64,000 bases of DNA from Arthrobacter sp. FW306-2-2C-D06B (lineage in GTDB: Bacteria; Actinomycetota; Actinomycetes; Actinomycetales; Micrococcaceae). Made by a program: the position numbers and the translations under genes. Below, one piece after another: positions 20,026-29,941 of the stretch. The notes beneath the pieces are model-generated. The model did not search any database and had not been told where the DNA came from. It was given only the letters and a program-made list of their open reading frames with translations. The stretch lies in the NCBI RefSeq assembly GCF_021789175.1, contig NZ_CP084560.1, positions 2,604,001 to 2,668,000 on the forward strand, in the 5' to 3' direction. Every line of letters starts with the position of its first letter. Position 1 is the stretch's first letter.

Positions 20026-21006
20026 TTATTCGTCCATCATTTCGGGGGTCACATTTGCCTCGGTACCCGGGATTCCCAGGTCCCCGGCCCGCTTGTCCGC
20101 CATGGCCAGGAGCCGGCGGATCCTCCCCGCGATGGCGTCCTTGGTCATGGGCGGATCGGCAAGCCGGCCCAATTCATCCAGGCTGGCCTGCTTGTGGGCC
20201 ACCCGGAGTTCACCGGCGTATTTGAGGTGGTCCGGAACGTCGTCGCCCAGGATCTCCAAAGCCCTGTCCACACGGGCGCCGGCCGCGACGGCGGCCTGGG
20301 CCGAGCGGCGCAGGTTTGCGTCGTCGAAGTTCGCGAGGCGGTTGGCCGTGGCCCGCACTTCCTTCCGCATGCGGCGCTCCTCCCACACCATGAGGGCGTC
20401 ATGGGCGCCCATCCGGGTGAGCAGCGCTGCGATGGTGTCGCCGTCACGGATGACGACGCGATCCACGCCGCGCACTTCCCGCGCCTTGGCCTGGATGCCG
20501 AGGCGACGGGCAGCCCCCACCAGGGCAAGCGCCGATTCAGGCCCGGGACACGTGACCTCGAGCGAGGAGGAACGGCCGGGTTCGGTGAGGGATCCGTGGG
20601 CCAGGAACGCGCCGCGCCACACAGCCTCCGCGTCCGACGCCGAACCGTTGACGACGGCGGACGGCAAGCCGCGCACAGGCCGTCCGCGTCCGTCCAGGAG
20701 GCCGGTCTGGCGGGCCAGGGCTTCGCCGTCGCGCACTACACGGACGACATAGCGGCTACCACGCCGGAGTCCCCCGCCGGAGACGACGATGATCTCGCTC
20801 TGGTGCCCGTAGACTTCGGCGATCGCGGCGCGCAGCCGCCGCGCGGTGGACGCGAGGTCAACTTCCGCCTCGATCACGATGCGGCCCGAAATGATGTGCA
20901 GTCCGCCGGCAAAACGCAGCATGGCCGAGACTTCGGCCTTGCGGACGGACGACTTCTTGATGTCCAGCCGGGAAAGTTCTTCCTTGACCGATGCGGTCAG
21001 TGCCAT
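20026..21006 (-). CDS. whiA: WhiA, sporulation/cell-division transcription factor family
   Basis: A 326-residue DUF199/WhiA protein: an N-terminal degenerate LAGLIDADG-like domain ([19 protein letters not shown] near residue 20) and a C-terminal helix-turn-helix ([25 protein letters not shown] region near 285). WhiA is conserved across Gram-positive bacteria and acts on division and sporulation genes. It follows yvcK and rapZ on the same strand, as in most actinobacteria. Confidence 0.96.
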   Translation of the reverse strand: MALTASVKEELSRLDIKKSSVRKAEVSAMLRFAGGLHIISGRIVIEAEVDLASTARRLRAAIAEVYGHQSEIIVVSGGGLRRGSRYVVRVVRDGEALARQTGLLDGRGRPVRGLPSAVVNGSASDAEAVWRGAFLAHGSLTEPGRSSSLEVTCPGPESALALVGAARRLGIQAKAREVRGVDRVVIRDGDTIAALLTRMGAHDALMVWEERRMRKEVRATANRLANFDDANLRRSAQAAVAAGARVDRALEILGDDVPDHLKYAGELRVAHKQASLDELGRLADPPMTKDAIAGRIRRLLAMADKRAGDLGIPGTEANVTPEMMDE

Positions 21007-21015
21007 CGCATGTTC

Positions 21016-22032
21016 CTAACTATTCCCGAAGATATCGTGGTACGCCGATGCCAGACGCAGCGGGTCGTGGACTGGACGGCGGCTCGACGCCCCCACTTTA
21101 CCCAAGACCACCTCTGCACCAATCATCCCGGCAGCGCGTTCGAAGTCCTTGAGGTCCGATATCGAGGTCGGATCGGCCAGGACGACGTCCACGCTGAACT
21201 CCGGCGCGTAGTGGCGCAGGGCATCCAGATGATCCGAGGCGGACATCCCGGAGGTTTCCTTGGTGTCCATGGCCAGGTTCATGGTGAGGCAGCGTTTGGC
21301 GGGAGTGTCGCACAAAGCCTGGCGCATTTCGGGCAACAGCAAATGCGGCAACACCGAGGTGTACCAGGAGCCGGGACCCAGAATGATCCAGTCCGCAAGC
21401 TCGATTGCAGTCAGCGCTTCGATGCACGCGCGCGCGTCCTCCGGGAGGAGCCTCACGTTTTCGAGCGATCCGGCAACGGCGCACTTGGCCTGGCCTTTGA
21501 CGACCTGGAACTCGTACCCGCCCCCTGGCAAGGGCACACGGACGTCGCCCTCGATGTTCAGCGGCTGGGTGGACATCGGGAGGACCTGGCCACGGGCACC
21601 CAGAAGGGCGCCTGCCCATTTCAATCCCGCCACTGCGTCGCCCAGAAGCTCCCAAAGAGTGACGATGAGCAAGTTCCCCATGGCGTGATCGTCCAAGGAG
21701 CCTTGGCGTCCGCTCGGAGTCTTGAAGCGATGCTGCATGACGTCCCGCCAGGTGCGTCCCCAATCGGTGTCGTCACACAGGGCGCTCAGCGCCATCCGAA
21801 GGTCGCCGGGCGGAAGGACGCCGTACTCTTCGCGCAGCCGCCCGGAGGATCCGCCGTCGTCGGCAACGGTGACAATCGCGGTGAGCTCGGAGGTCAGGAG
21901 CCGCAACGCCGACAAGGACGCGGAAAGCCCGTGTCCGCCGCCGAGTGCCACAACCGAGGGGCCCTTGGCGGGCTGGCTGCCCGGGGCGCCCTTCGGCGGA
22001 ACCAGCGGCAGGGGTCCGGTCAGGACCCCCAT
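21016..22032 (-). CDS. yvcK: YvcK/CuvA family gluconeogenesis factor
   Basis: A 338-residue protein of the 2-phospho-L-lactate transferase (CofD)-like fold. Seen are VVALGGGHGLSASLSALR near residue 25, AIVTVADDGGSSGRLR near 52 and ADWIILGPGSWYTSVLPHLL near 205. YvcK binds UDP-sugars and affects cell wall growth on gluconeogenic carbon. The ATG at 22032 overlaps the rapZ stop by one base, so the open frame beyond it is not used. Confidence 0.94.
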   Translation of the reverse strand: MGVLTGPLPLVPPKGAPGSQPAKGPSVVALGGGHGLSASLSALRLLTSELTAIVTVADDGGSSGRLREEYGVLPPGDLRMALSALCDDTDWGRTWRDVMQHRFKTPSGRQGSLDDHAMGNLLIVTLWELLGDAVAGLKWAGALLGARGQVLPMSTQPLNIEGDVRVPLPGGGYEFQVVKGQAKCAVAGSLENVRLLPEDARACIEALTAIELADWIILGPGSWYTSVLPHLLLPEMRQALCDTPAKRCLTMNLAMDTKETSGMSASDHLDALRHYAPEFSVDVVLADPTSISDLKDFERAAGMIGAEVVLGKVGASSRRPVHDPLRLASAYHDIFGNS

Positions 22033-22955
22033 TATTCGCGACCCAGATCGCGGTGGCTTGTGGTGACGGTGACCCGCGGATACTGCGCGAGCCGCTTGGA
22101 AAGTTCGACGGCGACCGCGACCGAACGGTGCTTCCCGCCCGTGCAACCAACAGCGATGGTGGCGTAGTGCTTGTTTTCTGTCCGATAGCCGTCCAGGACG
22201 GGCTCCAAGGCAAGGACATAGCGGTCAACGAAGTCCTTCACACCCGCGGCACCCAGCACGTAATCGCTGACATCGGCGTCGAGCCCCGTATGCGGACGCA
22301 ATTTCGGGACCCAGTGCGGATTGGGGATGAAACGTGCATCCGCCACGAAGTTGGCGTCCACGGGCAGTCCGTATTTGAAGCCGAAGCTCATGACGTTCAA
22401 GCGCAACGCCACAGGGCCCGTGTCGGTGAAAAGCTCGGTGATGGCGGTAGCCAGGCCGTGGACGTTGTACGTACTCGTGTCCAGGACCACGTCAGCCGAT
22501 TCCCGGAGTTCCTTCAGGACGTCGCGTTCCGCCGCGATGCCGTCCAGGATCCGGCCGCCACCCTGGAGCGGATGCGGACGGCGGCCCTGCTCGAAGCGCC
22601 GCACCAGGACGTTGTCGCTGGCATCAAGGAAGAGGACGCGGAAGGTGATTCCGCTGGCGCTGAGGGCGCCGAGCGCCGTCCTGATATCGGTGAAGAGTCC
22701 TTTGCTGCGCACGTCCACGACGACGGCGAGCTTGGGAATGGACTGGGGCGCGTGCGAGACGATTTCGGCAAGCGTCCCCAGCATCTGCGGCGGGAGGTTT
22801 TCGACGACGTACCAGCCGTGGTCTTCCAGGGCGTCCGAGGCGGTGCTGCGGCCTGCTCCGGACATGCCAGTCACCACCAGCAGTTCCGCTTCGACAGGCT
22901 TGACGGGGATGAGACCGTCCTGCTCCGCGCCGGATCCTGCTGTTGACTCTGACAT
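22032..22955 (-). CDS. rapZ: RapZ family nucleotide-binding protein (YvcJ)
   Basis: A 307-residue P-loop protein: VVTGMSGAGRSTASDALED (Walker A near residue 30), VVDVRS (near 92) and the C-terminal VAVGCTGGKHRSVAVAVEL motif. In E. coli RapZ binds a small RNA controlling glucosamine synthesis; in Gram-positives the role is less clear but it always sits by yvcK and whiA. The ATG at 22955 follows GGGGAAAC; the track upstream to 23003 overlaps the uvrC hairpin and is not used. Confidence 0.94.
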   Translation of the reverse strand: MSESTAGSGAEQDGLIPVKPVEAELLVVTGMSGAGRSTASDALEDHGWYVVENLPPQMLGTLAEIVSHAPQSIPKLAVVVDVRSKGLFTDIRTALGALSASGITFRVLFLDASDNVLVRRFEQGRRPHPLQGGGRILDGIAAERDVLKELRESADVVLDTSTYNVHGLATAITELFTDTGPVALRLNVMSFGFKYGLPVDANFVADARFIPNPHWVPKLRPHTGLDADVSDYVLGAAGVKDFVDRYVLALEPVLDGYRTENKHYATIAVGCTGGKHRSVAVAVELSKRLAQYPRVTVTTSHRDLGRE

Positions 22956-23001
22956 CAAGTTTCCCCGTTTCTGAGATGGTCCAAAGTTTCTGGGATGGTC
23001 C

Positions 23002-23034
23002 ATAGGCGGACCCCTTGAGGAGGGGTCCGCCTAT
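23002..23034 (-). terminator. Hairpin between uvrC and rapZ
   Basis: Perfect 13-base arms (23002-23014, 23022-23034) with a seven-base loop, nine bases after the uvrC stop. No uridine run follows on the minus strand, so it may attenuate rather than end transcription into rapZ. Confidence 0.6.
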
Positions 23035-23042
23035 TACCCTAG

Positions 23043-25040
23043 CTAAATTTCAAGGATTTCGCCGGTGGTCATGTTCACGGCAGGAGCGGCCTCTCCGGAG
23101 GCACCGGCTGCCGCCAGATGGCTGACGACCGCTTCCGCCAAGGCCGGGCCGATCCCCTTCGCGGCCGTGAGCTCGAGGGCCGTTGCCGCCTTGATCTTCT
23201 TGAGGGAGCCGAAATGCGCCACGAGCGCCTTCCGTTTGGCCTCGCCGAGGCCCGGAACGCCGTCGAGCGCGGACACCGTCATGGCCTTTCCACGCTTCTG
23301 CCGGTGGAAGGTGATGGCGAAGCGGTGGGCTTCGTCGCGGATGCGCTGGAGCAAGTAGAGCCCCTGCGATGTGCGGGGCAGAATCACCGGGAAGTCGCTG
23401 TCCGGCAACCAGACTTCTTCGAGCCGCTTGGCCAGGCCCACGACGTAGACGTCGTCGATCCCCAGTTCCGCGAGTGCGCGCGCGGCGGCATTCACCTGGG
23501 GCTGCCCGCCGTCGACGACGACAAGGTTGGGCGGATAGGCGAATTTCGCCTTGGCTCCCGTGAGGGCGGCATCATCCGGCGACGACGGTTCCGCTGCGGC
23601 GGGGTTCGGAACCTCTCCGCTCTTGGGAAGCTGGGCGGACTTATCCTGCAGGTAATGCCTGAAGCGCCTGGTCAGGACGTCGTGCATCGCAGCGGTGTCG
23701 TCGCTTGCCGCCGCACCCGTGATGGAGAACTTCCTGTAGTCGGATTTCTTGGGGAGGCCGTCCTCCACCACCACCATGGAGGCAACCACGTTGGTGCCCT
23801 GCACATGGGAAATGTCGTAGCACTCGATCCGGAGCAGGGGCACGGGAAGATCGAGCGCTTCCTGCAGTTCCTGGAGCGCGAGGGAGCGCACGGTGATATC
23901 GCCCGCCCGCCGGACTTTGTGGAGCTTCAGCGCCTGCTCGGCGTTTTCGCGGACGGTGGACATCAGGGCAGCCTTGTCCCCGCGCCGCGGCACCCGGATA
24001 TCCACCTTGGCGCCCCTGAGGCCGCCGAGCCATTCAAGCAGTTCGTGGTGGTTGCTCGGAATCTCCGGCACGAGGACTTCGCGCGGAATACGGCCCTGGT
24101 TGTCGCTGTCCTCTCCGTAGACCTGCTGCAGGAGGTGCTCGATGAGTTCCGGGGTGGTGGCGTCTTCGACTTTTTCCACCACCCAGCCCCGCTGGCCGCG
24201 CACCCGGCCACCCCTGACGTGGAATACCTGCACGGAAGCCTCGAGGTCGTCCTCGTGCAGGGCGAAGACATCCGCGTCGGTGTCTTCGGAGAGCACGACG
24301 GCGTTGCGCTCGAACACTTTGCGGAGGGCGATGATGTCGTCCCGGAGCCGGGCTGCCCGTTCGTAGTCCAGCTCGGCGACGGCGGCGCCCATGTCCTTTT
24401 CGAGCCGGGTGATGAAGCGTTTGGCTTCGCCGCCCATGAACGAGCAGAAGTCTTCTGCGATGGCCCTGTGCTCTTCGGCGGTGACTCGGCCGACACACGG
24501 GGCCGAGCATTTGTCGATATAGCCCAGCAAGCATGGCCGGCCACTGGCCTGGGCGCGCTTCAAGACGCCTGGACTGCAGCTGCGGACCGGAAAGACCCGC
24601 AGCAAGGTGTCCATGGTTTCGCGGATTGCACCGGCCGTGTACGGCCCGAAGTAGCGGGTGCCCTTGCGGCGCTCCCCGCGCATGACCTGGACCCGGGGGA
24701 GCTTCTCCCCCATGCTCACGGCGAGGTACGGATAGGTCTTGTCATCGCGGAAGACGACGTTGAAGCGGGGCTTGAATTCCTTGATCCAGGTGTATTCGAG
24801 CTGAAGCGACTCAAGCTCGCTGCCCACCATCGTCCATTCGACGCTGCTGGCCGCGTGCACCATCGCATGCGTCTTCGGCAGCAAGCCCGCAGGGTTGGCG
24901 AAGTACGAGTTCAACCGGGAGCGGAGGTTCTTCGCCTTGCCAACGTAGATGACACGGCCGTGCGGATCCCGGAACCGATAGACGCCGGGAGTGGTGGGGA
25001 TTTCTCCCGTCTGGGGTCGATAACTCGCTGGATCTGCCAC
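23043..25040 (-). CDS. uvrC: UvrC, excinuclease ABC subunit C
   Basis: A 665-residue nucleotide-excision-repair nuclease that cuts on both sides of a lesion. The GIY-YIG domain is at residues 15-90 ([20 protein letters not shown]), the UvrB-binding UVR segment near 205-240, the RNase H-like endonuclease domain in the middle ([14 protein letters not shown] near 405), and helix-hairpin-helix motifs at the end ([20 protein letters not shown]). The GTG start is six bases after TAGACT, so the transcript looks leaderless. Confidence 0.97.
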   Translation of the reverse strand: MADPASYRPQTGEIPTTPGVYRFRDPHGRVIYVGKAKNLRSRLNSYFANPAGLLPKTHAMVHAASSVEWTMVGSELESLQLEYTWIKEFKPRFNVVFRDDKTYPYLAVSMGEKLPRVQVMRGERRKGTRYFGPYTAGAIRETMDTLLRVFPVRSCSPGVLKRAQASGRPCLLGYIDKCSAPCVGRVTAEEHRAIAEDFCSFMGGEAKRFITRLEKDMGAAVAELDYERAARLRDDIIALRKVFERNAVVLSEDTDADVFALHEDDLEASVQVFHVRGGRVRGQRGWVVEKVEDATTPELIEHLLQQVYGEDSDNQGRIPREVLVPEIPSNHHELLEWLGGLRGAKVDIRVPRRGDKAALMSTVRENAEQALKLHKVRRAGDITVRSLALQELQEALDLPVPLLRIECYDISHVQGTNVVASMVVVEDGLPKKSDYRKFSITGAAASDDTAAMHDVLTRRFRHYLQDKSAQLPKSGEVPNPAAAEPSSPDDAALTGAKAKFAYPPNLVVVDGGQPQVNAAARALAELGIDDVYVVGLAKRLEEVWLPDSDFPVILPRTSQGLYLLQRIRDEAHRFAITFHRQKRGKAMTVSALDGVPGLGEAKRKALVAHFGSLKKIKAATALELTAAKGIGPALAEAVVSHLAAAGASGEAAPAVNMTTGEILEI

Positions 25041-25046
25041 AGATCC

Positions 25047-25052
25047 AGTCTA
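25047..25052 (-). promoter_or_regulatory. -10 box of leaderless uvrC
   Basis: TAGACT on the minus strand, six bases (GGATCT) before the GTG at 25040; no ribosome binding site is present. Confidence 0.6.
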
Positions 25053-25098
25053 GTAAGGGAATCGCACTCCCCCGTACGGGCCGGCCAGCACGCCGAAG

Positions 25099-25767
25099 CT
25101 ACTCCGCGGACTTGCTCTGGTTGTAGCTGGTGGAACGTTCCTGGCCGCTCAATACCGCAATGGCATCCATGATTTTGTCGGTGACTTCGCGCCTCGCCGG
25201 CAGGGAATGGTCCGGACCTGTCTTCTCGAAGTACAGCGGCTCGCCGACCTTCATGGTGAAATGCTGCGGACGGACGGTGTTGCGGTCCACGGGTTGCAGC
25301 TTGTCCGTGCCGATGAGGCCGACCGGCACCACAGGCGCCCCCGTGGTCAGGGCAAGCCAGCCGACCCCGGTACGCCCGCGGTACAGCAAGCCGTCCCGGG
25401 AGCGGGTGCCCTCGGGATAGATGCCAATGCCCCGGCCATTCTCCAGGATGTCCAGGAGGGTCTTGAGGGCCTGCACACTGGCTGCTTGCTCTCCGCGTTC
25501 CACCGGAATGGATCCAACCGCCTGGAAGAACGCCTTCATCGCGCGGCCTTTGAACCCTTTGGTGGTGAAGTACTCGGCCTTGGCAAAGAAGCCCACCGGG
25601 CGCGGCATCAAGGCCTGGACGATCACACTGTCCAGAAAGGACAAATGGTTCGGGGCCACAATGAATGGCCCTTCCTTCGGCACGTTTTCCAACCCGATGA
25701 CCGTGGGCCGGCAGGTGCTGGAAATCAGTCCGCGCGTGGTCCAGCGGATGACATCAAAGGCTTCCAT
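25099..25767 (-). CDS. plsC: 1-acyl-sn-glycerol-3-phosphate acyltransferase family protein
   Basis: A 222-residue PlsC-like acyltransferase that would transfer an acyl group to lysophosphatidic acid for phospholipid synthesis at the inner membrane face. The catalytic NHLSFLDSV (NHX4D) motif is near residue 38, and the substrate-binding IYPEGTRSRDG motif near 118. It overlaps the preceding HAD phosphatase gene by 14 bases, so the pair is coupled. Actinobacteria carry several such enzymes, so the exact acyl acceptor is not certain. Confidence 0.88.
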   Translation of the reverse strand: MEAFDVIRWTTRGLISSTCRPTVIGLENVPKEGPFIVAPNHLSFLDSVIVQALMPRPVGFFAKAEYFTTKGFKGRAMKAFFQAVGSIPVERGEQAASVQALKTLLDILENGRGIGIYPEGTRSRDGLLYRGRTGVGWLALTTGAPVVPVGLIGTDKLQPVDRNTVRPQHFTMKVGEPLYFEKTGPDHSLPARREVTDKIMDAIAVLSGQERSTSYNQSKSAE

Positions 25768-26470
25768 CGTTCTGCACCTCGCTCAGGGCCGCCGCGCGGA
25801 CAGCGTCAAGTTCTTCGATCTTCTTCAGCAACTGTGCCGCGGTGTCCACAACGGCGACGGCGCCTGCCTCCTGAAGCTCGCCGTCGGGCGCAAATCCCCA
25901 ACTGACCCCGATGCAGTCAAGGCCATTGGCCATGGCACCGGCAACATCCTGGTGGCGGTCTCCGACCATCACCGCAGGCTGGGAACGCAACGTGGCCAGC
26001 GCGGCACCAACAATTGCCACCTTACCCGGAGCTGTATTGGCGGCCATTGACTCGTCGTCCGGCGCACCGCAGATGGAGGCAAAGAAGCCGGCAATGCCGT
26101 GGTGCTCCAACACGATGTGCGCCAGGCCTTGGGGCTTCTGGGTGGCCACGGCAACCGGCCGCCGCGACTCTGCGAAGAACTGCAGGAGCTCACGGATACC
26201 AGGATAGAGCCGGCTTTGAGCGATTCCGATGGAACGGTAATAGCTGCGGTAGAGCCCAATGACCTCGTCGACTTTTCCTGTGGGAACCCCGGCAATGTGT
26301 TCCAGGGAATCGCTGAGCTTGGGTCCCACCATGGAGTCCAGCACGCCTTGATCCGGCACTCGGAGGCCCATTTCGCCCAGGGCCGCGGCGATGCCGCCTG
26401 TTATGCCACCTGCAGGATCGACAAGGGTGCCGTCCAGATCAAAGATTACGGGCACCATTGTTTGAGTCAC
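25754..26470 (-). CDS. HAD-family hydrolase, phosphoglycolate phosphatase-like
   Basis: A 238-residue haloacid dehalogenase-fold phosphatase. Motif I FDLDGTLVD is at residues 9-17, motif II is in PVAVATQKPQ near 110, and motif IV in VMVGDRHQDVAGA near 170. The Gph/PpaX-like subfamily acts on small phosphorylated substrates; the true substrate is unknown. The start may be GTG at 26470 or the ATG four codons later. Coupling with plsC suggests, but does not show, a lipid precursor role. Confidence 0.86.
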   Translation of the reverse strand: MTQTMVPVIFDLDGTLVDPAGGITGGIAAALGEMGLRVPDQGVLDSMVGPKLSDSLEHIAGVPTGKVDEVIGLYRSYYRSIGIAQSRLYPGIRELLQFFAESRRPVAVATQKPQGLAHIVLEHHGIAGFFASICGAPDDESMAANTAPGKVAIVGAALATLRSQPAVMVGDRHQDVAGAMANGLDCIGVSWGFAPDGELQEAGAVAVVDTAAQLLKKIEELDAVRAAALSEVQNDGSL

Positions 26471-26516
26471 CGGGTTAGTTTCTCACGAGTTGAGGCATGC
26501 CTGAAACTCACATGCC

Positions 26517-26558
26517 GGCCAGGGAATACTTCGATCGCCCCCGAAATATTCCCCGGCC
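26517..26558 (-). terminator. Strand-specific terminator of uvrA
   Basis: 17-bp stem (26542-26558 with 26517-26533) with an eight-base loop. Two pairs are G-U only when read as minus-strand RNA, while the plus-strand RNA would have two A-C mismatches. It begins 13 bases after the uvrA stop. Confidence 0.8.
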
Positions 26559-26570
26559 GTTCACACAGGA

Positions 26571-29498
26571 CTAGCCAAGAATCTCCGCGAGGAAGGTAGC
26601 GGTATGGCTTTCCGTGGACTTGGCAACCTGTTCCGGCGTGCCCGTTGCCACGATGCGCCCGCCGCCTGAACCGCCATTGGGACCAAGGTCCACGATCCAG
26701 TCGGCGGACTTGATGACGTCAAGGTTGTGTTCGATGGTGATGACCGTATTGCCCTTGTCCACCAGCCCCTGCAGCACCATGAGCAGCTTGCGGATGTCCT
26801 CGAAGTGGAGGCCTGTAGTGGGTTCGTCCAAAACATAGACGCTCCGGCCGTTCGAACGCTTCTGCAGTTCCGAGGCCAGCTTCACGCGTTGCGCCTCGCC
26901 ACCGGAAAGCGTAGTGGCGGGCTGACCGAGCCGCACATAGCCGAGACCGACGTCGACGAGGGTGTTCAAATGCCGGGCGATGGGGGTGAAAGCGGCAAAG
27001 AACTCGGCACCCTCCTCGATGGGCATGTTGAGGACGTCCGCGATGGTCTTGCCCTTGTAATGGACCTCGAGGGTTTCCCGGTTGTACCGGGCGCCATGGC
27101 ACACCTCGCACGGAACATACACGTCCGGCAGGAAGTTCATCTCGATCTTCAGCGTGCCGTCGCCGGAGCATGCTTCACAGCGGCCGCCCTTGACGTTGAA
27201 GGAGAAGCGGCCAGGCTGGTATCCGCGGACCTTGGCTTCGGTGGTTTCCGCGAAAAGCTTCCGGATATGGTCGAAGACGCCGGTGTAGGTGGCGGGGTTG
27301 GAACGTGGGGTCCGACCGATAGGGCTCTGGTCCACGTGGACCACCTTGTCGAGGTGCTCAAGGCCTGCCACGGAACGATGCCGGCCGGCGACTTGCTTTG
27401 CACCGTTGAGCTTGTTGGCGAGAACCTTGTAGAGGATCTCGTTCACCAGGGTGGACTTCCCTGAACCACTGACGCCAGTGACGGCCGTGAAGAGGCCCAG
27501 CGGGAAGGCGGCATCAACGTTGTTCAGGTTGTTTTCGCGTGCGCCGATGACTTTGAGCTCGCGCTTCTTGTCATACTTGCGCCGCTTTGCCGGAATGTCG
27601 ATCTTGCGCCGTCCGGACAAATAATCGCCGGTCAGCGAGTTCGTGTTTTCCAGGAGTTCCTTGTAAGAACCGGAGTGCACCACTTGGCCACCGTGCTCGC
27701 CGGCGCCAGGTCCGATGTCCACCACCCAGTCGGCCTCCTGGATGGTGTCTTCGTCGTGTTCAACGACTATCAGCGTGTTGCCGAGATCGCGCAACCTGGT
27801 GAGCGTTTCGATGAGGCGGCGGTTGTCCTTCTGATGCAGCCCGATGGACGGCTCGTCCAGGACATATAGCACGCCCACCAAGCCGGAGCCGATCTGCGTG
27901 GCAAGCCGGATGCGCTGGGCCTCACCGCCGGACAAAGTCCCGGACGGCCGTTCGAGATTCAGGTATTCGAGCCCCACATCGAGCAGGAACGTCAGGCGTG
28001 CCTGGATCTCCTTGAGAACCTGGTGGGCAATCTGGGCCTCGCGGTCGGTGAGAGTGAGGCTGCCGAGGAAATCGGCGCAGTCACGCATCGGAAGGGCTGC
28101 CACTTCGGCGATGGACTTGCCGTTGATCAGAACAGACAGCGACGCCGGATTAAGCCGGGCACCGTTGCAGGCAGGGCAGGGAACTTGCCGCATGTACTCT
28201 TCGTAGCGGTCGCGCGCCCAGTCGGAATCCGTCTCGCCGTGCTTGCGGTGGACGTACTGGATCGCGCCTTCGAAGCCGGTGCTGTACTTGCGCTCCCGGC
28301 CGAACCTGTTGCGGTACTGGACAACTACTTTGTGGTCCTTGCCATGCAGCACCGTCTGCCGGACTTCCTGCGACAGCTTCTCCCACGGGGTATCCATGGA
28401 GAAGTCGAGCTCCAAGGCCAGGCCCTCCAGGAGCCGGTTCCAGTACTCCGTGGTGGCAGTACCCAGCGACCAAGGCGCGATGGCCCCCTGGTTCAAGGAC
28501 AGTTCCGGGTTGGGGACCACCAATTCTTCATCGACTTCAAGCTTGGTGCCGATGCCGCTGCAGGCGGCACATGCGCCGAAGGGGTTGTTGAACGAAAAGG
28601 AGCGGGGCTCGATTTCGTCGATGGCCAGCGGGTGCTCATTAGGGCACGCAAGGTTTTCGGAGAAGGCCCGGATCCGTGCGGGGTCCTCGGCGTCGAGATC
28701 CACGAACTCGACCAGCACCCGGCCTTCCGCAAGTCCGAGCGCGGTTTCGATCGAGTCGGTCAGCCGTTGGCTGATCCCTTCCTTGACCACCAGCCGGTCC
28801 ACTACCACTTCAATGGAATGCTTGAATTGCTTGCCGAGCTTGGGCGGATCGCTGAGCTGGACGAGATCTCCGTCCACCCGGGCGCGTGAGTATCCCTTGG
28901 CGGTGAGCTCTTTGAACAGCTCGACGAATTCACCTTTGCGTCCGCGGACAACGGGAGCAAGGATCTGGAAGCGGGTGCCGGATTCGAGTTCCAGCAGCTG
29001 GTCGACAATCTGCTGCGGCGTCTGGCGCGTGATCGGTTCGTGGCACACCGGGCAATGCGGCCGGCCGACTCGTGCCCAGAGAAGGCGCATGTAGTCGTAG
29101 ATCTCGGTGATGGTGCCCACGGTGGAACGCGGGTTTTTGCTCGTCGACTTCTGGTCGATCGAGACCGCCGGGGAAAGGCCCTCGATGAAATCCACGTCCG
29201 GTTTGTCCACTTGGCCCAGGAACTGGCGGGCATAGGCCGACAATGACTCCACGTACCGGCGCTGGCCCTCGGCGAAGATGGTGTCGAAGGCCAAGGACGA
29301 CTTGCCTGATCCTGACAAGCCCGTGAAAACGATCATGGCGTCACGGGGTAGGTCAAGATCGACGTTGCGCAGGTTGTGTTCACGCGCTCCCTTGACCACG
29401 AGCCGGGACAGGTCATGTCTCACCGGCGTGGCAGGTTGATGCGCGGTAACGCTTGCGAAGGATTCGACGGCGGGGACTTCAGCTACGGCTTTAGGCAC
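26571..29498 (-). CDS. uvrA: UvrA, excinuclease ABC subunit A
   Basis: A 975-residue damage-recognition ATPase of nucleotide excision repair. There are two ABC modules: Walker [13 protein letters not shown] near residue 59 and [15 protein letters not shown] near 663, signatures [11 protein letters not shown] near 510 and [11 protein letters not shown] near 850. Zinc-binding cysteines appear near 270-300 and in [14 protein letters not shown] near 760. The GTG start is six bases downstream of a TAGCAT box and a LexA-like palindrome lies just upstream, so it is probably leaderless and damage-inducible. Confidence 0.98.
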   Translation of the reverse strand: MPKAVAEVPAVESFASVTAHQPATPVRHDLSRLVVKGAREHNLRNVDLDLPRDAMIVFTGLSGSGKSSLAFDTIFAEGQRRYVESLSAYARQFLGQVDKPDVDFIEGLSPAVSIDQKSTSKNPRSTVGTITEIYDYMRLLWARVGRPHCPVCHEPITRQTPQQIVDQLLELESGTRFQILAPVVRGRKGEFVELFKELTAKGYSRARVDGDLVQLSDPPKLGKQFKHSIEVVVDRLVVKEGISQRLTDSIETALGLAEGRVLVEFVDLDAEDPARIRAFSENLACPNEHPLAIDEIEPRSFSFNNPFGACAACSGIGTKLEVDEELVVPNPELSLNQGAIAPWSLGTATTEYWNRLLEGLALELDFSMDTPWEKLSQEVRQTVLHGKDHKVVVQYRNRFGRERKYSTGFEGAIQYVHRKHGETDSDWARDRYEEYMRQVPCPACNGARLNPASLSVLINGKSIAEVAALPMRDCADFLGSLTLTDREAQIAHQVLKEIQARLTFLLDVGLEYLNLERPSGTLSGGEAQRIRLATQIGSGLVGVLYVLDEPSIGLHQKDNRRLIETLTRLRDLGNTLIVVEHDEDTIQEADWVVDIGPGAGEHGGQVVHSGSYKELLENTNSLTGDYLSGRRKIDIPAKRRKYDKKRELKVIGARENNLNNVDAAFPLGLFTAVTGVSGSGKSTLVNEILYKVLANKLNGAKQVAGRHRSVAGLEHLDKVVHVDQSPIGRTPRSNPATYTGVFDHIRKLFAETTEAKVRGYQPGRFSFNVKGGRCEACSGDGTLKIEMNFLPDVYVPCEVCHGARYNRETLEVHYKGKTIADVLNMPIEEGAEFFAAFTPIARHLNTLVDVGLGYVRLGQPATTLSGGEAQRVKLASELQKRSNGRSVYVLDEPTTGLHFEDIRKLLMVLQGLVDKGNTVITIEHNLDVIKSADWIVDLGPNGGSGGGRIVATGTPEQVAKSTESHTATFLAEILG

Positions 29499-29504
29499 CC
29501 ACTA

Positions 29505-29527
29505 ATGCTAATCGAAAACTTCTTCGA
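29505..29527 (-). promoter_or_regulatory. uvrA leaderless promoter with LexA-like SOS box
   Basis: TAGCAT (29510-29505) lies six bases before the GTG at 29498. The palindrome TCGAA-N6-TTCGA (29512-29527) abuts the -10 box; it matches the outer bases of the actinobacterial LexA site (TCGAAC-N4-GTTCGA) with one inner mismatch in each half. Confidence 0.5.
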
Positions 29528-29563
29528 ATTTCCATGTGGCTTCCCACAGCCTACCGACGGGTA

Positions 29564-29941
29564 TCAATCGGCGTCGTAGGCGGCCGCCAGAAGCTGCACG
29601 GCCTCCGCGAAACTGGCGCCCTGCGCTTTGGCCGCCGCCGAGTAGCTCGCAGCCACGGCTGCCAATGCGCCCCAGCGGTCATCCCGGGCGCACACCACGG
29701 TTCCATTGCGGCCGCGGGTGGCGACTACCCCGGCAGCTTCAAGTTCCTTGTACGCCCGGGCCACCGTGTGGGGGGCGACATCCAACTGTTCGGCCAGGCT
29801 GCGCACCGCGGGAAGTTTGGCACCGACAGCCAAGGTACCGCCGTCGGCCAACTCGATGATGCGGAGCCGAAGCTGTTCGTACAGGGCGACCGTGCTGGAC
29901 TGACTGGGACGCCACGAACCGGGAAACTCAAGCGGACTCAT
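29564..29941 (-). CDS. GntR family regulator, YtrA type
   Basis: A 125-residue protein: a GntR winged helix at residues 15-85 (KLPAVRSLAEQLDVAPHTVARAYKELEAAGVV) and only a short helical tail, as in the YtrA subfamily. YtrA-type regulators usually sit with and repress ABC transporter genes. It overlaps the end of the ABC gene before it by four bases and is the last gene of the three-gene operon, so its own level follows that of the exporter. Confidence 0.92.
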   Translation of the reverse strand: MSPLEFPGSWRPSQSSTVALYEQLRLRIIELADGGTLAVGAKLPAVRSLAEQLDVAPHTVARAYKELEAAGVVATRGRNGTVVCARDDRWGALAAVAASYSAAAKAQGASFAEAVQLLAAAYDAD

